A DNA stretch of 64,000 nt from CALJFL01 sp039964455 (GTDB lineage Bacteria; Pseudomonadota; Gammaproteobacteria; Pseudomonadales; Halieaceae), in contig JBDVXK010000021.1 in NCBI GenBank assembly GCA_039964455.1, positions 182,720 to 246,719 on the forward strand, in the 5' to 3' direction. This document shows, one piece after another, positions 28,328 through 37,729 of this stretch; the first letter of the stretch is position 1; each line of letters starts with the position of its first letter. The translations under genes were made by a program, and so were the position numbers. The notes beneath the pieces were generated by a model. The model was not told the origin of the DNA and made no database searches. It saw nothing but the letters and a program-made list of their open reading frames with translations.

Positions 28328-30985
28328 TCAGCCCAGAGACTTGCTGACCACCTCGAACACATCGCGGGACAACTCAGGAGTTGCGGCCAAGCGCTCCAGC
28401 TGCGTACGCATCAGCGTGTCGCGCCCTGCATAGTTTCGCCATTTCGTCAGTGGGTTCAGCAGACGCGAGGCAATTTGTGGGTTTCGCGTATTCAGCTCTA
28501 TGACAATGTCGGCAAGGAAGCGATAGCCTTCGCCGTCTGCGCGATGAAAGTTAACCGGGTTGTTGTTGGCAAAATTGCCCACCAGCGCCCGGACTTTATT
28601 GGGGTTGAGCAAATCGAAATCGGGATGCTCCAGCAAGCCCCTTACCCGCGCAAGACCATCACCTACAGGAATCGATGACTGCACCTGAAACCACTGGTTA
28701 ATCACCAGGGCATCATGGTGCCAGTCGTCGTAGAACATCTGCATGGCTTCGTCGCGCTGAGCATCATTACCCTCGAAGGCAATGGCCCGCAGAGCCGCCA
28801 GTCGATCCGTCATATTTCCGGCCGCCCTAAACTGCTGCTCAGCCAGCGCTACGCCAGCCTCTCCCTCAGCGGCGAGGTAATCCAGGCAGACATTGCGCAG
28901 ACTACGGGCAGCGATCTGTGCGCCGTCCGGGCGATACGGCTGATCCGTTTCCAGCCCGTGATAACGCTCCAGTAAAGCCCCGCGCTGACCGCCCGCGATG
29001 CTGGCCCTGGCTGCTGACCGAGCTGCATGAATAGTATCGACATTGGCCCCACCAGCCTGACTGGCCAATTCGGCAAGATAGTTCTCACCGGGCAATTTCA
29101 GCATATCCGCTACCATCGCCGGATCCAGCGAAGCGTCTGCCAGAAGATTACCCACCGCATCAGCGAAAATCGGGTCTACCGACACATCGGTGCCAGCCTG
29201 TAAATCGGCCTCAACCTCGTGAATAACTTTTACCGCCAGTTGCTGAGCAGAATCCCAACGCACGAAGCCATCATCGTCCCGGCTGATCAGCGCAAACAGC
29301 GCATCTTTGGTAAAGGGATAATCCAGCCGCACCGGCGCAGAAAATCCGCGCAGCAGCGATGGCACCGGTTGCTCCCTGACCTGCTCAAAGACCAGCGTTT
29401 GATCGGGCTTATCAATCAGGACTACGCGATGCGTATTATCTTCGGTGTCCGGATCGGCCGACTCTCCCGCCAGGTTTACAGGCAGGTTGCCGGCATCGCC
29501 CAACAGGCCAAGCGCCAGCGGAATCACCATAGGCTGTTTATCTTTTTGCCCCGGGGTTGCCGGGCAGCTTTGACTGACATCCAGTGTGTAGGTTTGTGCA
29601 TCCTCATCGTAATGATCGCGCACAGTGACAACCGGTGTGCCCGCCTGGGAATACCAGCGGCGAAACTGGCCAAGGTCAACACCCGACGCCTCTTCCATGG
29701 CCAGCACAAAATCTTCGCAGGTCACTGCCTGCCCATCGTGACGATCAAAATACAGATCGGAACCCGCGCGGAAATTTTCTGCGCCCAGCAGGGTGTGGAT
29801 CATGCGCACAACCTCTGCTCCTTTCTCATAGACAGTCACGGTGTAGAAGTTGGAAATCTCGATAAATGAATCGGGCCTGACCGGATGCGCCATGGGGCCC
29901 GCGTCTTCAGCAAACTGCAGCGTGCGCAGCACCATGGCATCTTCAACCCGCTTGACCGTGCGAGACCCCATATCCGCCGAGAACTCGGCATCACGAAACA
30001 CCGTAAAGCCCTCTTTCAGGCTGAGCTGAAACCAGTCGCGGCAGGTGACCCGGTTACCCGACCAGTTATGGAAATATTCGTGAGCAACAATGGCCTCAAC
30101 GGTCTGAAAGCCTGCATCTGTGGTGGTATCGGGGCTGCACAACACGCAGGAGGTGTTGAATATATTGAGGCTCTTGTTCTCCATCGCGCCCATGTTGAAA
30201 TCGTCAACCGCAACAATGTTGAAGATATCCAGGTCATATTCCCGGCCGTAGACCTCTTCGTCCCAGCGCATGGAATTTTTCAGTGACAGCATCGCGTGAT
30301 CGCATTTGCCCAGGTCTTTCTCCTCGACATAAATGCGCAGCGTTACATCGCGGCCGCTGCGGGTACGAAAACTGTCTTCAATGAAAGCCAGGTCGCCAGC
30401 TACCAGAGCGAACAAATAAGCGGGCTTGGGGAATGGGTCGTGCCAGGTCACACGCTGACGACCCGCCGCGGGCGTTTCCTGCTTTTGCAGGTTTCCATTA
30501 CTTAAGAGCACCGGGTAGCGATCGCTGTCCGCCTCTATGCTGACCGTATACACCGACATCACATCGGGTCGGTCAAGGTAGTAGGTTATCTTGCGAAAAC
30601 CTTCCGCTTCACACTGGGTACAAAACATGGTGCGCGACTTGTATAAGCCTTCCAGCGAGGTGTTGTCCTGCGGCTTGATCCGGGTTGTACAACGCAATTC
30701 AAAACTGGCCGGCACAGTGATTATTTCGAGTGATTCTGCGCCTACGTTGTACTCATCCTCTGTAAGACTGCGCCCATCAACAGTCAGCGCCAGCAACTCC
30801 AGATCCTGGCCATGCAGGGTCAGGGGAGCGCCCTGCTCCACTGCCGGGTTGCAACGCACTGTTAGTTTTGAGTGCACCAGAGCATGGTCCTCATACAGTT
30901 CGAAGGACAATTCGGTAGTGTCTATCAGGAAAGCAGGAGGTGTGTAGTCCTCCAGAAAAATTGCCCCGGGCTTTGCATCTCGCAT
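28328..30985 (-). CDS. pepN: Aminopeptidase N
   Basis: Zinc aminopeptidase of the M1 family (885 residues), cytosolic, trimming N-terminal residues from peptides. Exopeptidase motif GAMENKSLN (about 259-267), zinc site HEYFH (about 293-297) followed after 18 residues by the third ligand Glu in LKEG, and a catalytic Tyr region around FYTVTVYEKG (about 372-381). C-terminal helical domain is complete. Last gene of a minus-strand run nadK-rhomboid-yeaC-DUF2797-pepN with gaps of 3, 44, 16 and 8 bp. Confidence 0.95.
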   Translation of the reverse strand: MRDAKPGAIFLEDYTPPAFLIDTTELSFELYEDHALVHSKLTVRCNPAVEQGAPLTLHGQDLELLALTVDGRSLTEDEYNVGAESLEIITVPASFELRCTTRIKPQDNTSLEGLYKSRTMFCTQCEAEGFRKITYYLDRPDVMSVYTVSIEADSDRYPVLLSNGNLQKQETPAAGRQRVTWHDPFPKPAYLFALVAGDLAFIEDSFRTRSGRDVTLRIYVEEKDLGKCDHAMLSLKNSMRWDEEVYGREYDLDIFNIVAVDDFNMGAMENKSLNIFNTSCVLCSPDTTTDAGFQTVEAIVAHEYFHNWSGNRVTCRDWFQLSLKEGFTVFRDAEFSADMGSRTVKRVEDAMVLRTLQFAEDAGPMAHPVRPDSFIEISNFYTVTVYEKGAEVVRMIHTLLGAENFRAGSDLYFDRHDGQAVTCEDFVLAMEEASGVDLGQFRRWYSQAGTPVVTVRDHYDEDAQTYTLDVSQSCPATPGQKDKQPMVIPLALGLLGDAGNLPVNLAGESADPDTEDNTHRVVLIDKPDQTLVFEQVREQPVPSLLRGFSAPVRLDYPFTKDALFALISRDDDGFVRWDSAQQLAVKVIHEVEADLQAGTDVSVDPIFADAVGNLLADASLDPAMVADMLKLPGENYLAELASQAGGANVDTIHAARSAARASIAGGQRGALLERYHGLETDQPYRPDGAQIAARSLRNVCLDYLAAEGEAGVALAEQQFRAAGNMTDRLAALRAIAFEGNDAQRDEAMQMFYDDWHHDALVINQWFQVQSSIPVGDGLARVRGLLEHPDFDLLNPNKVRALVGNFANNNPVNFHRADGEGYRFLADIVIELNTRNPQIASRLLNPLTKWRNYAGRDTLMRTQLERLAATPELSRDVFEVVSKSLG

Positions 30986-30993
30986 ACTGGTTC

Positions 30994-31827
30994 CTACAAG
31001 GTGTGGAGGCTGAGGTGATAGCCGCCGTATTTACGAATATTGATCACCCCGGTATCAAAGATCAGGTACTGGCCCTTGATGCCCATGAGCGTCCCTTCAA
31101 TTGTGGGAGTCTTGTCCAGGTTAAACGACTTCACTTTGGTGGGGTATTCCAGCACCGGAAAGCGAATATGTGTCTCTTCCTGCCCATCCAGCACAGTTAT
31201 CGCCTGCAGCCCATGAGCTGTCTGTAATGCCGAGATCTCGTCGGCACAGTCGCTGAGCAACTTCTGCTTGGCCGCCTCCAGGTCCATTGCTTCATTGTCG
31301 CCTTTGAGCATGGCCTGCCAATTGGTCTTGTCAGCGATATGGGATTTAAAGGTGGTTTCTACCAGTCCCGACTGTAGCCGGGTACTCACTCTGAAAATGG
31401 CCTGGGCCTGAGTGGCACCCTGATCAATCCAGCGCGTGGGCACCTGCGTTCCCCGGGTAATGCCTACTTTCAAGCCTGAGGTATTCGCCAGATACACAAA
31501 GTGATCGATCATGCAGTTAGCCTCCCCCCACTCCGGTTCCCGGCAGGTCCCCTGGTCAAAATGACAGCGCTCGGGACTCATGATGCAGGTGTCGCACTGG
31601 GCAAGGCTGCGAAAACAGGGATAACAGTAGCCCTGACTGAAACTCTTGTTAGTCTTTCGGTCACAGTGGACGCAATTGATTACGCCGTTAAAGTTCAGTT
31701 GCAGCGATTGACCAAGGTAATCGTTGAGCGGCACCTCGGTGTCACCGAAAATCATCCTGTACTGCACAGGATCCACCAGTTCAGTGCGCATCTTGCGGGT
31801 GTTACCCTCTGCTAACAAAGCTGTCAC
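30994..31827 (-). CDS. DUF2797 family zinc-binding protein
   Basis: Protein of 277 residues of the DUF2797 family, function unknown. Cysteine clusters suggest metal binding: CVHC (about 52-55), CYPC (about 68-71), CDTC and a Cys further on in MSPERC and GTCREP. A VYLANTSGLKVGITR stretch (about 111-125) resembles a GIY-YIG-like core. GTG start at 31827. Sits between yeaC and pepN in a conserved operon, which argues for a housekeeping function. Confidence 0.85.
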   Translation of the reverse strand: MTALLAEGNTRKMRTELVDPVQYRMIFGDTEVPLNDYLGQSLQLNFNGVINCVHCDRKTNKSFSQGYCYPCFRSLAQCDTCIMSPERCHFDQGTCREPEWGEANCMIDHFVYLANTSGLKVGITRGTQVPTRWIDQGATQAQAIFRVSTRLQSGLVETTFKSHIADKTNWQAMLKGDNEAMDLEAAKQKLLSDCADEISALQTAHGLQAITVLDGQEETHIRFPVLEYPTKVKSFNLDKTPTIEGTLMGIKGQYLIFDTGVINIRKYGGYHLSLHTL

Positions 31828-31843
31828 GTATCTATACCTACTC

Positions 31844-32098
31844 TTATTCCTGCCAGTTTAGGGGAGTTTCTTCAGGGTCGTCGCAGACATCGCCCGACTT
31901 ATGACCGCGGTCGATGTAGCCAATCCTTTCTTCGGGCGGCAAATACTTGTCACCCCAGGCAATGACTGCTTGCATGGTGTCTTCTTTCTGTTGGGCTGTC
32001 AGCGGCCTGCCATCCGGCCATTTCCCCGTTTCCAGTGCCTGCCGTAGGCGCTGGTACATATCGGGTGACAGTGAATCGATCATTTCCTGATAATTCAT
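31844..32098 (-). CDS. YeaC/DUF1315 family protein
   Basis: Small protein of 84 residues with the DUF1315 pattern MIDSLSPDMYQRLRQALETGKWPDG (start), TAQQKEDTMQAVIAW and a C-terminal EERIGYIDRG. No known function. ATG start 44 bp after the rhomboid stop; middle gene of the nadK-pepN operon. Confidence 0.85.
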   Translation of the reverse strand: MNYQEMIDSLSPDMYQRLRQALETGKWPDGRPLTAQQKEDTMQAVIAWGDKYLPPEERIGYIDRGHKSGDVCDDPEETPLNWQE

Positions 32099-32142
32099 GG
32101 TGGTTTCCGGAACTTCGGGGCGCGCAATTATAACGCTCCCGC

Positions 32143-33003
32143 TTATCGGCTGTCGCTATCCAGCCGCGACAGGAGGCCAAAAGCGCCGCCCAGTATTGCG
32201 CCCGCAACAAGCCCACCGACATGAGCGGCATTGGCAATGGCACCAAAGCCCAGCACCTCGACCAGGCCCACAATGCAAAACACCAGCCAGCCGATCATAA
32301 ACAGCATAATTGCCGGGGCCGGCTCAAACTGCCAGCGCGGTTGGATTTTTGCACCTACCCAACAAAAGCCCAGTAAGCCATAGACCACACCAGACATGCC
32401 GCCGAAGATGCCAGGGCCGCCGAACAGATACTGGGCGCTGTTGGACACGAGAGCGATCACCAGGAACAAGCCCAGCATGTTTACCGCACCCATCACTCGC
32501 TCAATGCGCGAACCCAACTCCCACAGCCAAAGACTGTTGAATACAATGTGCAGCCAGCCAAAATGAAGAAATGCCGGGGTTACCAGGCGCCAATACTGAA
32601 TGCCCATTTCGTCAAACAGAAGCTGACCACCGTGCATAGTGAACGGGCTGAAAGTGAACAGCGCCAGCCATTCTATTGGCGCATTGAGATACAGCAGCAG
32701 AAATCCCGCCACGCTCAAGGCGATAAGCGCCAGTGTGACCGGAGCACTGTGCCAGGCCACCTTCAGTCGACGGGGAGACTGGCGCTTGGCTCCGGCTGCC
32801 AACTCTATGCGGATATCACCGGCTCGCCACGATTCGTAAAGCCGCTGTACCACCTCGACCTGCCGTTGATCCACAACCTTGATCACCTGCCGGCCGCTCT
32901 CTTCATAAATGCGATGCGGCAAGCGTCGCTGTTGCAGCAATGCTGCAAGCGGTAACAAGTCCTCCTCAACCGAGACGCTGAGGGCGGTATAGATATAATC
33001 CAT
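32143..33003 (-). CDS. Rhomboid family intramembrane serine protease (GlpG-like)
   Basis: Membrane protease of 286 residues. A cytoplasmic N-terminal domain (about 1-85), as in GlpG, precedes six hydrophobic segments. Catalytic Ser lies in FGGMSGVVYG (GxSG motif, about 203-206) and catalytic His in NAAHVGGLVAG (about 262), with LHIVFNSLWLW carrying the oxyanion His/Asn. All key residues are present, so it should be active. Starts 3 bp after the nadK stop. Confidence 0.92.
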   Translation of the reverse strand: MDYIYTALSVSVEEDLLPLAALLQQRRLPHRIYEESGRQVIKVVDQRQVEVVQRLYESWRAGDIRIELAAGAKRQSPRRLKVAWHSAPVTLALIALSVAGFLLLYLNAPIEWLALFTFSPFTMHGGQLLFDEMGIQYWRLVTPAFLHFGWLHIVFNSLWLWELGSRIERVMGAVNMLGLFLVIALVSNSAQYLFGGPGIFGGMSGVVYGLLGFCWVGAKIQPRWQFEPAPAIMLFMIGWLVFCIVGLVEVLGFGAIANAAHVGGLVAGAILGGAFGLLSRLDSDSR

Positions 33004-33006
33004 GGG

Positions 33007-33900
33007 CTAGTTAACTAGCGCGTTGCCCCAGCGCAGTTTGTCCCTGCAGCTGGCGTAGAAACTGTGTCCGACAGGATGCAGGAGCGTAAGGTGATGGCTT
33101 TTCTTGGTGATGTGTACTGAGTCCCCGGGCTGGGCGGTCATATTTACCTGCCCGTCACAGGTCACCGGCGGATGGATACGATTGCGCTCCAAAACGTCGA
33201 TTCGCATTTCACTATTACCATCGACAACAATAGGCCTGGAACTCAGCGCATGGGGGAACATGGGCACCAGAACAATGGCGTCCAGACTGGGGTGCATAAT
33301 TGGCCCACCCCCGGACAGGGAATAGGCTGTAGAACCGGTAGGTGTGGAGACAATCAACCCGTCTGCCCGTTGGCGATAAACAAAGACGTCGTTAATGTAC
33401 AACTCCAGCTCTATCATCTGGGCCGAGGTACCGGAGTTAACAACCACATCGTTTAGTGCTGCTGACCTCCCCACCTGCTCACCATCGCGCATCACTACCG
33501 CTTCCAGCAGGAAGCGTGTCTCGCTGGTGTAGTGGCCGTCCAGAACGGCTGGGATTTGCTCTGCCAACTCATCGGGGCTGATATCGGTGAGAAAGCCCAG
33601 TCGGCCACGATTAACGCCCAGAACAGGTGTGCCGGAGTGCGCCAGCGTGCGCGCAGCGCCCAGCAGGCTGCCGTCGCCGCCCACCACAATGGCCAGATCG
33701 GCCTGCTCGCCAATCTGCTGTTCTGTCACGATAGTCAGGCCCACCGGATCAATGAGCTCTGCCAATCGGTCTTCCACCAAAATATCCACGCCGCGCGACT
33801 TCAGCAGCGAAACAAGCTGGGCAAGCACCGGCTCCAGCCCATCACGCTGGCTTCGACCCAGTAATCCGATACGTTTGAATGATCCCGCCATTGCGGTCAC
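33007..33900 (-). CDS. nadK: NAD kinase
   Basis: ATP-dependent NAD kinase (297 residues) making NADP. The GGDG motif is in IVVGGDGSLLGAAR (about 72-85); NAD-binding segments LNDVVVNSG and the glycine-rich TPTGSTAYSLSGGG (about 180-193) are intact. ATG at 33900. First gene of the operon ending in pepN; a divergent DUF1853 gene begins 57 bp away. Confidence 0.94.
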   Translation of the reverse strand: MTAMAGSFKRIGLLGRSQRDGLEPVLAQLVSLLKSRGVDILVEDRLAELIDPVGLTIVTEQQIGEQADLAIVVGGDGSLLGAARTLAHSGTPVLGVNRGRLGFLTDISPDELAEQIPAVLDGHYTSETRFLLEAVVMRDGEQVGRSAALNDVVVNSGTSAQMIELELYINDVFVYRQRADGLIVSTPTGSTAYSLSGGGPIMHPSLDAIVLVPMFPHALSSRPIVVDGNSEMRIDVLERNRIHPPVTCDGQVNMTAQPGDSVHITKKSHHLTLLHPVGHSFYASCRDKLRWGNALVN

Positions 33901-33956
33901 AGCCTATGCAGAAAAGGACTGTTATTATAACCACGATTCCACGCGGACGCGCAGGC

Positions 33957-34904
33957 ATGACCGAACTGATCAACTCATTGAAAAATCGCTATGTACGAGA
34001 CCTTGCCTGGGCGTGTTTTTCACCTTCTCTACTGCACACTGAAAAACTCGCCGATGATCAGCACAATGTGGCGAACTGTGGTCTTTCGCTGACCTCACCA
34101 CGCGCTACATGGCTACAACTGCTGGACCAGAACCCTGCCGCCCTGATCGACTTCCTGGATCAAAAAAACCATACAAGGCTGGGGCTGTACTTTGAACAGT
34201 TGTGGCACTTCTTCCTGCAGGAAGATCCCGACGTCGATCTGGTAGCGCACAATCTACCCGTGCGAGAGAAAGGCCGTACTCTGGGTGAATTCGATTGCCT
34301 GTACTTTTGTCATCAACGCCAGCGCCACTACCACCTGGAGTTGGCCGTCAAATATTTCCTGGCCCATGAAGGCTCCGCCAACGGCAACACCACACGAGCC
34401 TGGCAAGCGTGGTTAGGACCCAACTGCCGCGACCGTCTGGACCTGAAAGTAGAGCACATGCTGCAGCGTCAGATCAGATTGGCGGAGCAACCGGCAGCAC
34501 AAGCGCTATTGGGGCCACTGGGCATTGAATCCCTCACCGGGGAAGTGGAGATCAAGGGGTGGCTTTTTGCCAATGGAGCGCAGGAAACGCTGCCACCCCA
34601 GGGCCACAATGCCGCCAGGCCCCTGCAGAACTGGCTTCCCGTGAACACGCTGCAAACCTTTCTATCCGAACAACAGTTTTCAGGGCTGGCTGTGCTGCCA
34701 AGGCTTCAATGGCTGGCGCCCGCACTGCGGCAAGATGTCGAGGTGATGTCAGTGAAAGATACTCAAGAACAGGTGTCCCGGCACTTCGCTACTACCGTGC
34801 GCCCGTTACTGGTTGCCGCCTTTGGCGACTCCGACCTGGAGCAAGAACGCTTTTTTGTAACGAATCCGGAATGGCCGCGACTACAGGGCGAACTATCAGC
34901 TTAG
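33957..34904 (+). CDS. DUF1853 family protein
   Basis: Protein of 315 residues of the DUF1853 family. Conserved features include VRDLAWACFSPSLL at the N terminus, the GLYFEQLWHFFLQ helix (about 78-90) and GEFDCLYFCHQRQRHYHLELAVKYFL with an EFD..ExxxK arrangement, reminiscent of PD-(D/E)XK nuclease-like folds (inference). I start at the ATG at 33957 (MTELINSLK); in-frame starts from 33879 would overlap the nadK coding region on the other strand. Its last 9 bp overlap the convergent PLP-enzyme gene. In Pseudomonas the same family sits beside nadK. Confidence 0.82.
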   Translation: MTELINSLKNRYVRDLAWACFSPSLLHTEKLADDQHNVANCGLSLTSPRATWLQLLDQNPAALIDFLDQKNHTRLGLYFEQLWHFFLQEDPDVDLVAHNLPVREKGRTLGEFDCLYFCHQRQRHYHLELAVKYFLAHEGSANGNTTRAWQAWLGPNCRDRLDLKVEHMLQRQIRLAEQPAAQALLGPLGIESLTGEVEIKGWLFANGAQETLPPQGHNAARPLQNWLPVNTLQTFLSEQQFSGLAVLPRLQWLAPALRQDVEVMSVKDTQEQVSRHFATTVRPLLVAAFGDSDLEQERFFVTNPEWPRLQGELSA

Positions 34905-35819
34905 CCAGTTGAAACCGCGCCTTCCCTGCAGCCCGCCGGTATGAACCACTGTGACCGCCTCTTCGACGGGCCACGCTCCTGACGCGCGCAGTTGGTGCAG
35001 CGCGAACAGTACTTTCGCTGTATAGATCGGATCGAGCAGAACTCCATATACCGCTTCAAACTCGAGCATAAATGCCTGCAACTCGGGCGAGACCCTGGCG
35101 AAACCACCGCAATGGTGATCGTGTAACACCTGCCAGCTGGCCACAGGGGAAGACGGCGCCGCTTGCTGTATCCCGGCCTCAATACGGCCCTGCATGTCAT
35201 GGGCACCTTTCAGCGCCGATACCCCGACAAGCTGCCAGCCCTCCCCCAGCCCAATTGCGACGCCGGCCAGTGTTGTACCGGTGCCTGCTGCAATCATCAC
35301 CTTGCCAGGGCGAGATTGCAGATCAGCCATCATTCGCCCCAGGCTCACACAACCTGCTACACCGGGCCCACTACTTCCGCCCTCCGGTATCAGCAGGCTA
35401 TCGGCATATTTCGATTGTAGCGTCGCGAGATACCCGGGATCATCGCGACGCCTATACTCGCCTCGGGATACAAACACCAGCTCCATACCCCAGTTCTGAC
35501 AGTCCACTAGCGTAGGGCTGAGCGCCACCGGATCGTCACCACGCACGATGCCGACAGTGGTCATTCCCTCCTGCTTACCCAGGGCTGCCAAGGCGTGGAG
35601 ATGATTGGACCATGCACCTCCAAACGACACCAATCTGGAGACTCCATGGGCGCGCGCGCTAGACAGATAACCCTGCAATTTGAACCATTTGTTACCCGGC
35701 GCCAAGGCATCATATTGATCAAGGCGCAGCAGACTCACATTGGTCAGGGGAACTCCGGCCACTGGCCTACTGTCCAAGGCCTGCAACAACTTGGCATCGC
35801 TCATTAGTATCGTTACCAT
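34896..35819 (-). CDS. PLP-dependent D-cysteine desulfhydrase/ACC deaminase-like enzyme
   Basis: Fold-type II PLP enzyme (307 residues). The PLP lysine lies in PGNKWFKLQGY (about 42-46), with FGGAWSNHLHALAAL carrying the phosphate- and substrate-binding Ser-Asn-His, and the glycine-rich AAGTGTTLAGVAIG loop (about 176-189). These match the ACC deaminase/D-cysteine desulfhydrase family, which splits D-cysteine to pyruvate, sulfide and ammonia or related beta-eliminations; true ACC deaminase activity is unlikely without closer residues. ATG at 35819, with a second possible ATG at 35804. Confidence 0.85.
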   Translation of the reverse strand: MVTILMSDAKLLQALDSRPVAGVPLTNVSLLRLDQYDALAPGNKWFKLQGYLSSARAHGVSRLVSFGGAWSNHLHALAALGKQEGMTTVGIVRGDDPVALSPTLVDCQNWGMELVFVSRGEYRRRDDPGYLATLQSKYADSLLIPEGGSSGPGVAGCVSLGRMMADLQSRPGKVMIAAGTGTTLAGVAIGLGEGWQLVGVSALKGAHDMQGRIEAGIQQAAPSSPVASWQVLHDHHCGGFARVSPELQAFMLEFEAVYGVLLDPIYTAKVLFALHQLRASGAWPVEEAVTVVHTGGLQGRRGFNWLS

Positions 35820-35886
35820 ACCCGCAATTCACACACAGCCTGTGCGGCTGATCCGACCCCAAAGCCTAATGGAAGGAAGTCCAGAA

Positions 35887-36567
35887 ATGTATACAAAAAT
35901 AATCACCGCGGCAGCAACCGCCCTGTTCCTGACGGCCTGTGCCGGCGAACCCGAAATCCAGACCGGCGACGATGCCGAAGTCATCATGGGAAATCTGCAT
36001 AAAGTCGATAACTCACGCGTGCAGATGGCCTACCTGGACCCCGATGCCAACCTGGGCAAGTACAACCGCGTTCTGGTTCGCCCGCTGGGTGTCGACAAGA
36101 TCGAGATTATTCAGCCCTCACGAACCACTTCGGTAGCTGGCAATAAAGACTGGGAACTGACTGAGTCTGATAAAACTGAACTGCAGACCATGTTCCACGA
36201 AGTTATGGTCAAGCAGCTACAGGAGAAAGGCGGTTATGAAGTTGTGGATGAACCCGGTGATGATGTGCTGGAAATTGCTGCGATGATTACCGCTATTGCG
36301 CCGTCAGCAGCCAAGGACGACAACCAATCTCGCGCCGTTGGCCGAACGCGTGTTTACACTGAAGGGGCTGGCAGTATTGCAGTCGCCGTCGCCTACGGCG
36401 ACTCTGAAACCGGCGAAGTGCTGGGCCTGGCAAAAGATTCACGTAGCAGCAACAGCTACTGGGGCTCAAATAACAGCGTTTCGAACAAGGCCGATGTACG
36501 CCGCATGTTCACCAGCTGGGCCATTGGCATCCGCGAAGGACTTGATCGAGTCCACGGCAAGAAGTAA
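35887..36567 (+). CDS. DUF3313-like lipoprotein
   Basis: Predicted outer-membrane or periplasmic lipoprotein of 226 residues: signal peptide with lipobox LTAC (Cys at about 18) and a body starting MAYLDPDANLGKYNRVLVRP, which fits DUF3313. The function is unknown. GGAAGG lies 8 bases before the ATG; the upstream frame extension (from 35740) is antisense to the PLP-enzyme gene. Followed by strong hairpins, convergent with lipA. Confidence 0.8.
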   Translation: MYTKIITAAATALFLTACAGEPEIQTGDDAEVIMGNLHKVDNSRVQMAYLDPDANLGKYNRVLVRPLGVDKIEIIQPSRTTSVAGNKDWELTESDKTELQTMFHEVMVKQLQEKGGYEVVDEPGDDVLEIAAMITAIAPSAAKDDNQSRAVGRTRVYTEGAGSIAVAVAYGDSETGEVLGLAKDSRSSNSYWGSNNSVSNKADVRRMFTSWAIGIREGLDRVHGKK

Positions 36568-36574
36568 TCCGTTA

Positions 36575-36598
36575 AGCGCCGGGCGAACGCCGGGCGCT
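36575..36598. terminator. Inverted repeat after DUF3313 gene
   Basis: 11-bp arms AGCGCCGGGCG / CGCCGGGCGCT with one mismatch and a 2-base loop, 8 bp after the stop. No T-run follows. Confidence 0.5.
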
Positions 36599-36613
36599 GT
36601 ACCCTATTCTCAT

Positions 36614-36637
36614 TTGCATCCGCGCCTGCGGATGCAA
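36614..36637. terminator. Hairpin between DUF3313 gene and lipA
   Basis: Perfect 10-bp stem TTGCATCCGC / GCGGATGCAA with a 4-base loop, 7 bp from the end of the convergent lipA gene. It can fold on both strands, so it may end transcription from either side despite lacking a long T-run. Confidence 0.55.
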
Positions 36638-36643
36638 TGCTAT

Positions 36644-37636
36644 TCAGCTTCCCAAGCCCACATTATTCTTTTGCAGAACCTGTTCCGCCCTGTAGCTGGA
36701 GCGCACCAGCACACCTGATACAACTTCCAGAAACCCTTTGGCAAGGCCCCACTCACGATACTTTTCGAACTCCTCGGGAGTGACGTAACGGTCTATAGGA
36801 TAGTGGTTTGCCGTAGGCTGCAAATATTGACCAAACGTCAGGATATCCACTTTGGCTTCGCGCAGGTCGTCCATCGCCTGCACTATTTCCTCTTCCGTTT
36901 CACCCAGCCCAAGCATCAGGCTGGTTTTGGTAAGCACGTCCGGTCTATGGGCCTTGGCGTGCGCGAGGACCGCCAGTGTCTGTTCGTAGGTTGCCCTGGG
37001 GTCTCTTACGGGATGCGTCAATCGTCGCACCGTTTCAACGTTCTGGGCGAACACCTCTATGCCGGAGTCGACAACAGTCTCTACATCCGCAAGATCGCCA
37101 AGGAAATCAGGGGTAAGCGCCTCTACACCCGTCTCCGGATTGCGCTCCTTTACCTTGCGCACACAGGCCGCGTAATGCCCTGCACCACCGTCAGCAAGGT
37201 CATCGCGATTTACCGAGGTGAGAACAACATATTTGAGCCCCATTAGGGCAACGGAACGCGCCGTATTCTCTGGCTCTTCTTCATCCAGCCAGCCCCGTGG
37301 ATTACCGGTATTCACCGCGCAAAAACGACAGGCCCTGGTACACACATCGCCCATCAACATGATTGTGGCTGTGCCGGCACTCCAGCACTCGCTCATATTG
37401 GGGCACTTGGCTTCTTCACAAACAGTCGCAAGCCGGTGTTCGTGGACAATGCCCTTGACCTTTTCGTAGGTCTCGCCACCGCGCATTTTGATACGCAGCC
37501 AATCGGGTTTCGCCAATCGCTGGCCGCCCTGCTCGCTGGATTTGATACCGTCTTTGATCGCGGTGATGCCTTTGTCATTGACAAATTTTTCACCGCTATG
37601 GATTTGCACCGCCGGGATCAGCGTTTCATCGGTCAT
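36644..37636 (-). CDS. lipA: Lipoyl synthase
   Basis: Radical SAM enzyme (330 residues) that inserts two sulfurs into protein-bound octanoate. The auxiliary cluster motif [12 protein letters not shown] (C-x4-C-x5-C) and the radical SAM motif CTRACRFC (C-x3-C-x2-C) are both intact, and the terminal RSSYRAEQ matches the serine-bearing C-terminal motif of LipA. The N terminus carries about 45 residues before the core. No lipB is adjacent; a glycosyltransferase lies 93 bp upstream on the same strand. Confidence 0.95.
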   Translation of the reverse strand: MTDETLIPAVQIHSGEKFVNDKGITAIKDGIKSSEQGGQRLAKPDWLRIKMRGGETYEKVKGIVHEHRLATVCEEAKCPNMSECWSAGTATIMLMGDVCTRACRFCAVNTGNPRGWLDEEEPENTARSVALMGLKYVVLTSVNRDDLADGGAGHYAACVRKVKERNPETGVEALTPDFLGDLADVETVVDSGIEVFAQNVETVRRLTHPVRDPRATYEQTLAVLAHAKAHRPDVLTKTSLMLGLGETEEEIVQAMDDLREAKVDILTFGQYLQPTANHYPIDRYVTPEEFEKYREWGLAKGFLEVVSGVLVRSSYRAEQVLQKNNVGLGS

Positions 37637-37729
37637 GCGCCCGAAGCCTGTAATTGGAACACGCTGGAATTATACCGAATTAGGTGGCGCCCCGCAGTGC
37701 TGGTAAACACGGGTAGCGCCGAGAGAACG

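Noticed and set aside
29219..29869. Plus-strand open frame of 216 codons
   Set aside because: Antisense to pepN; no recognisable sequence.
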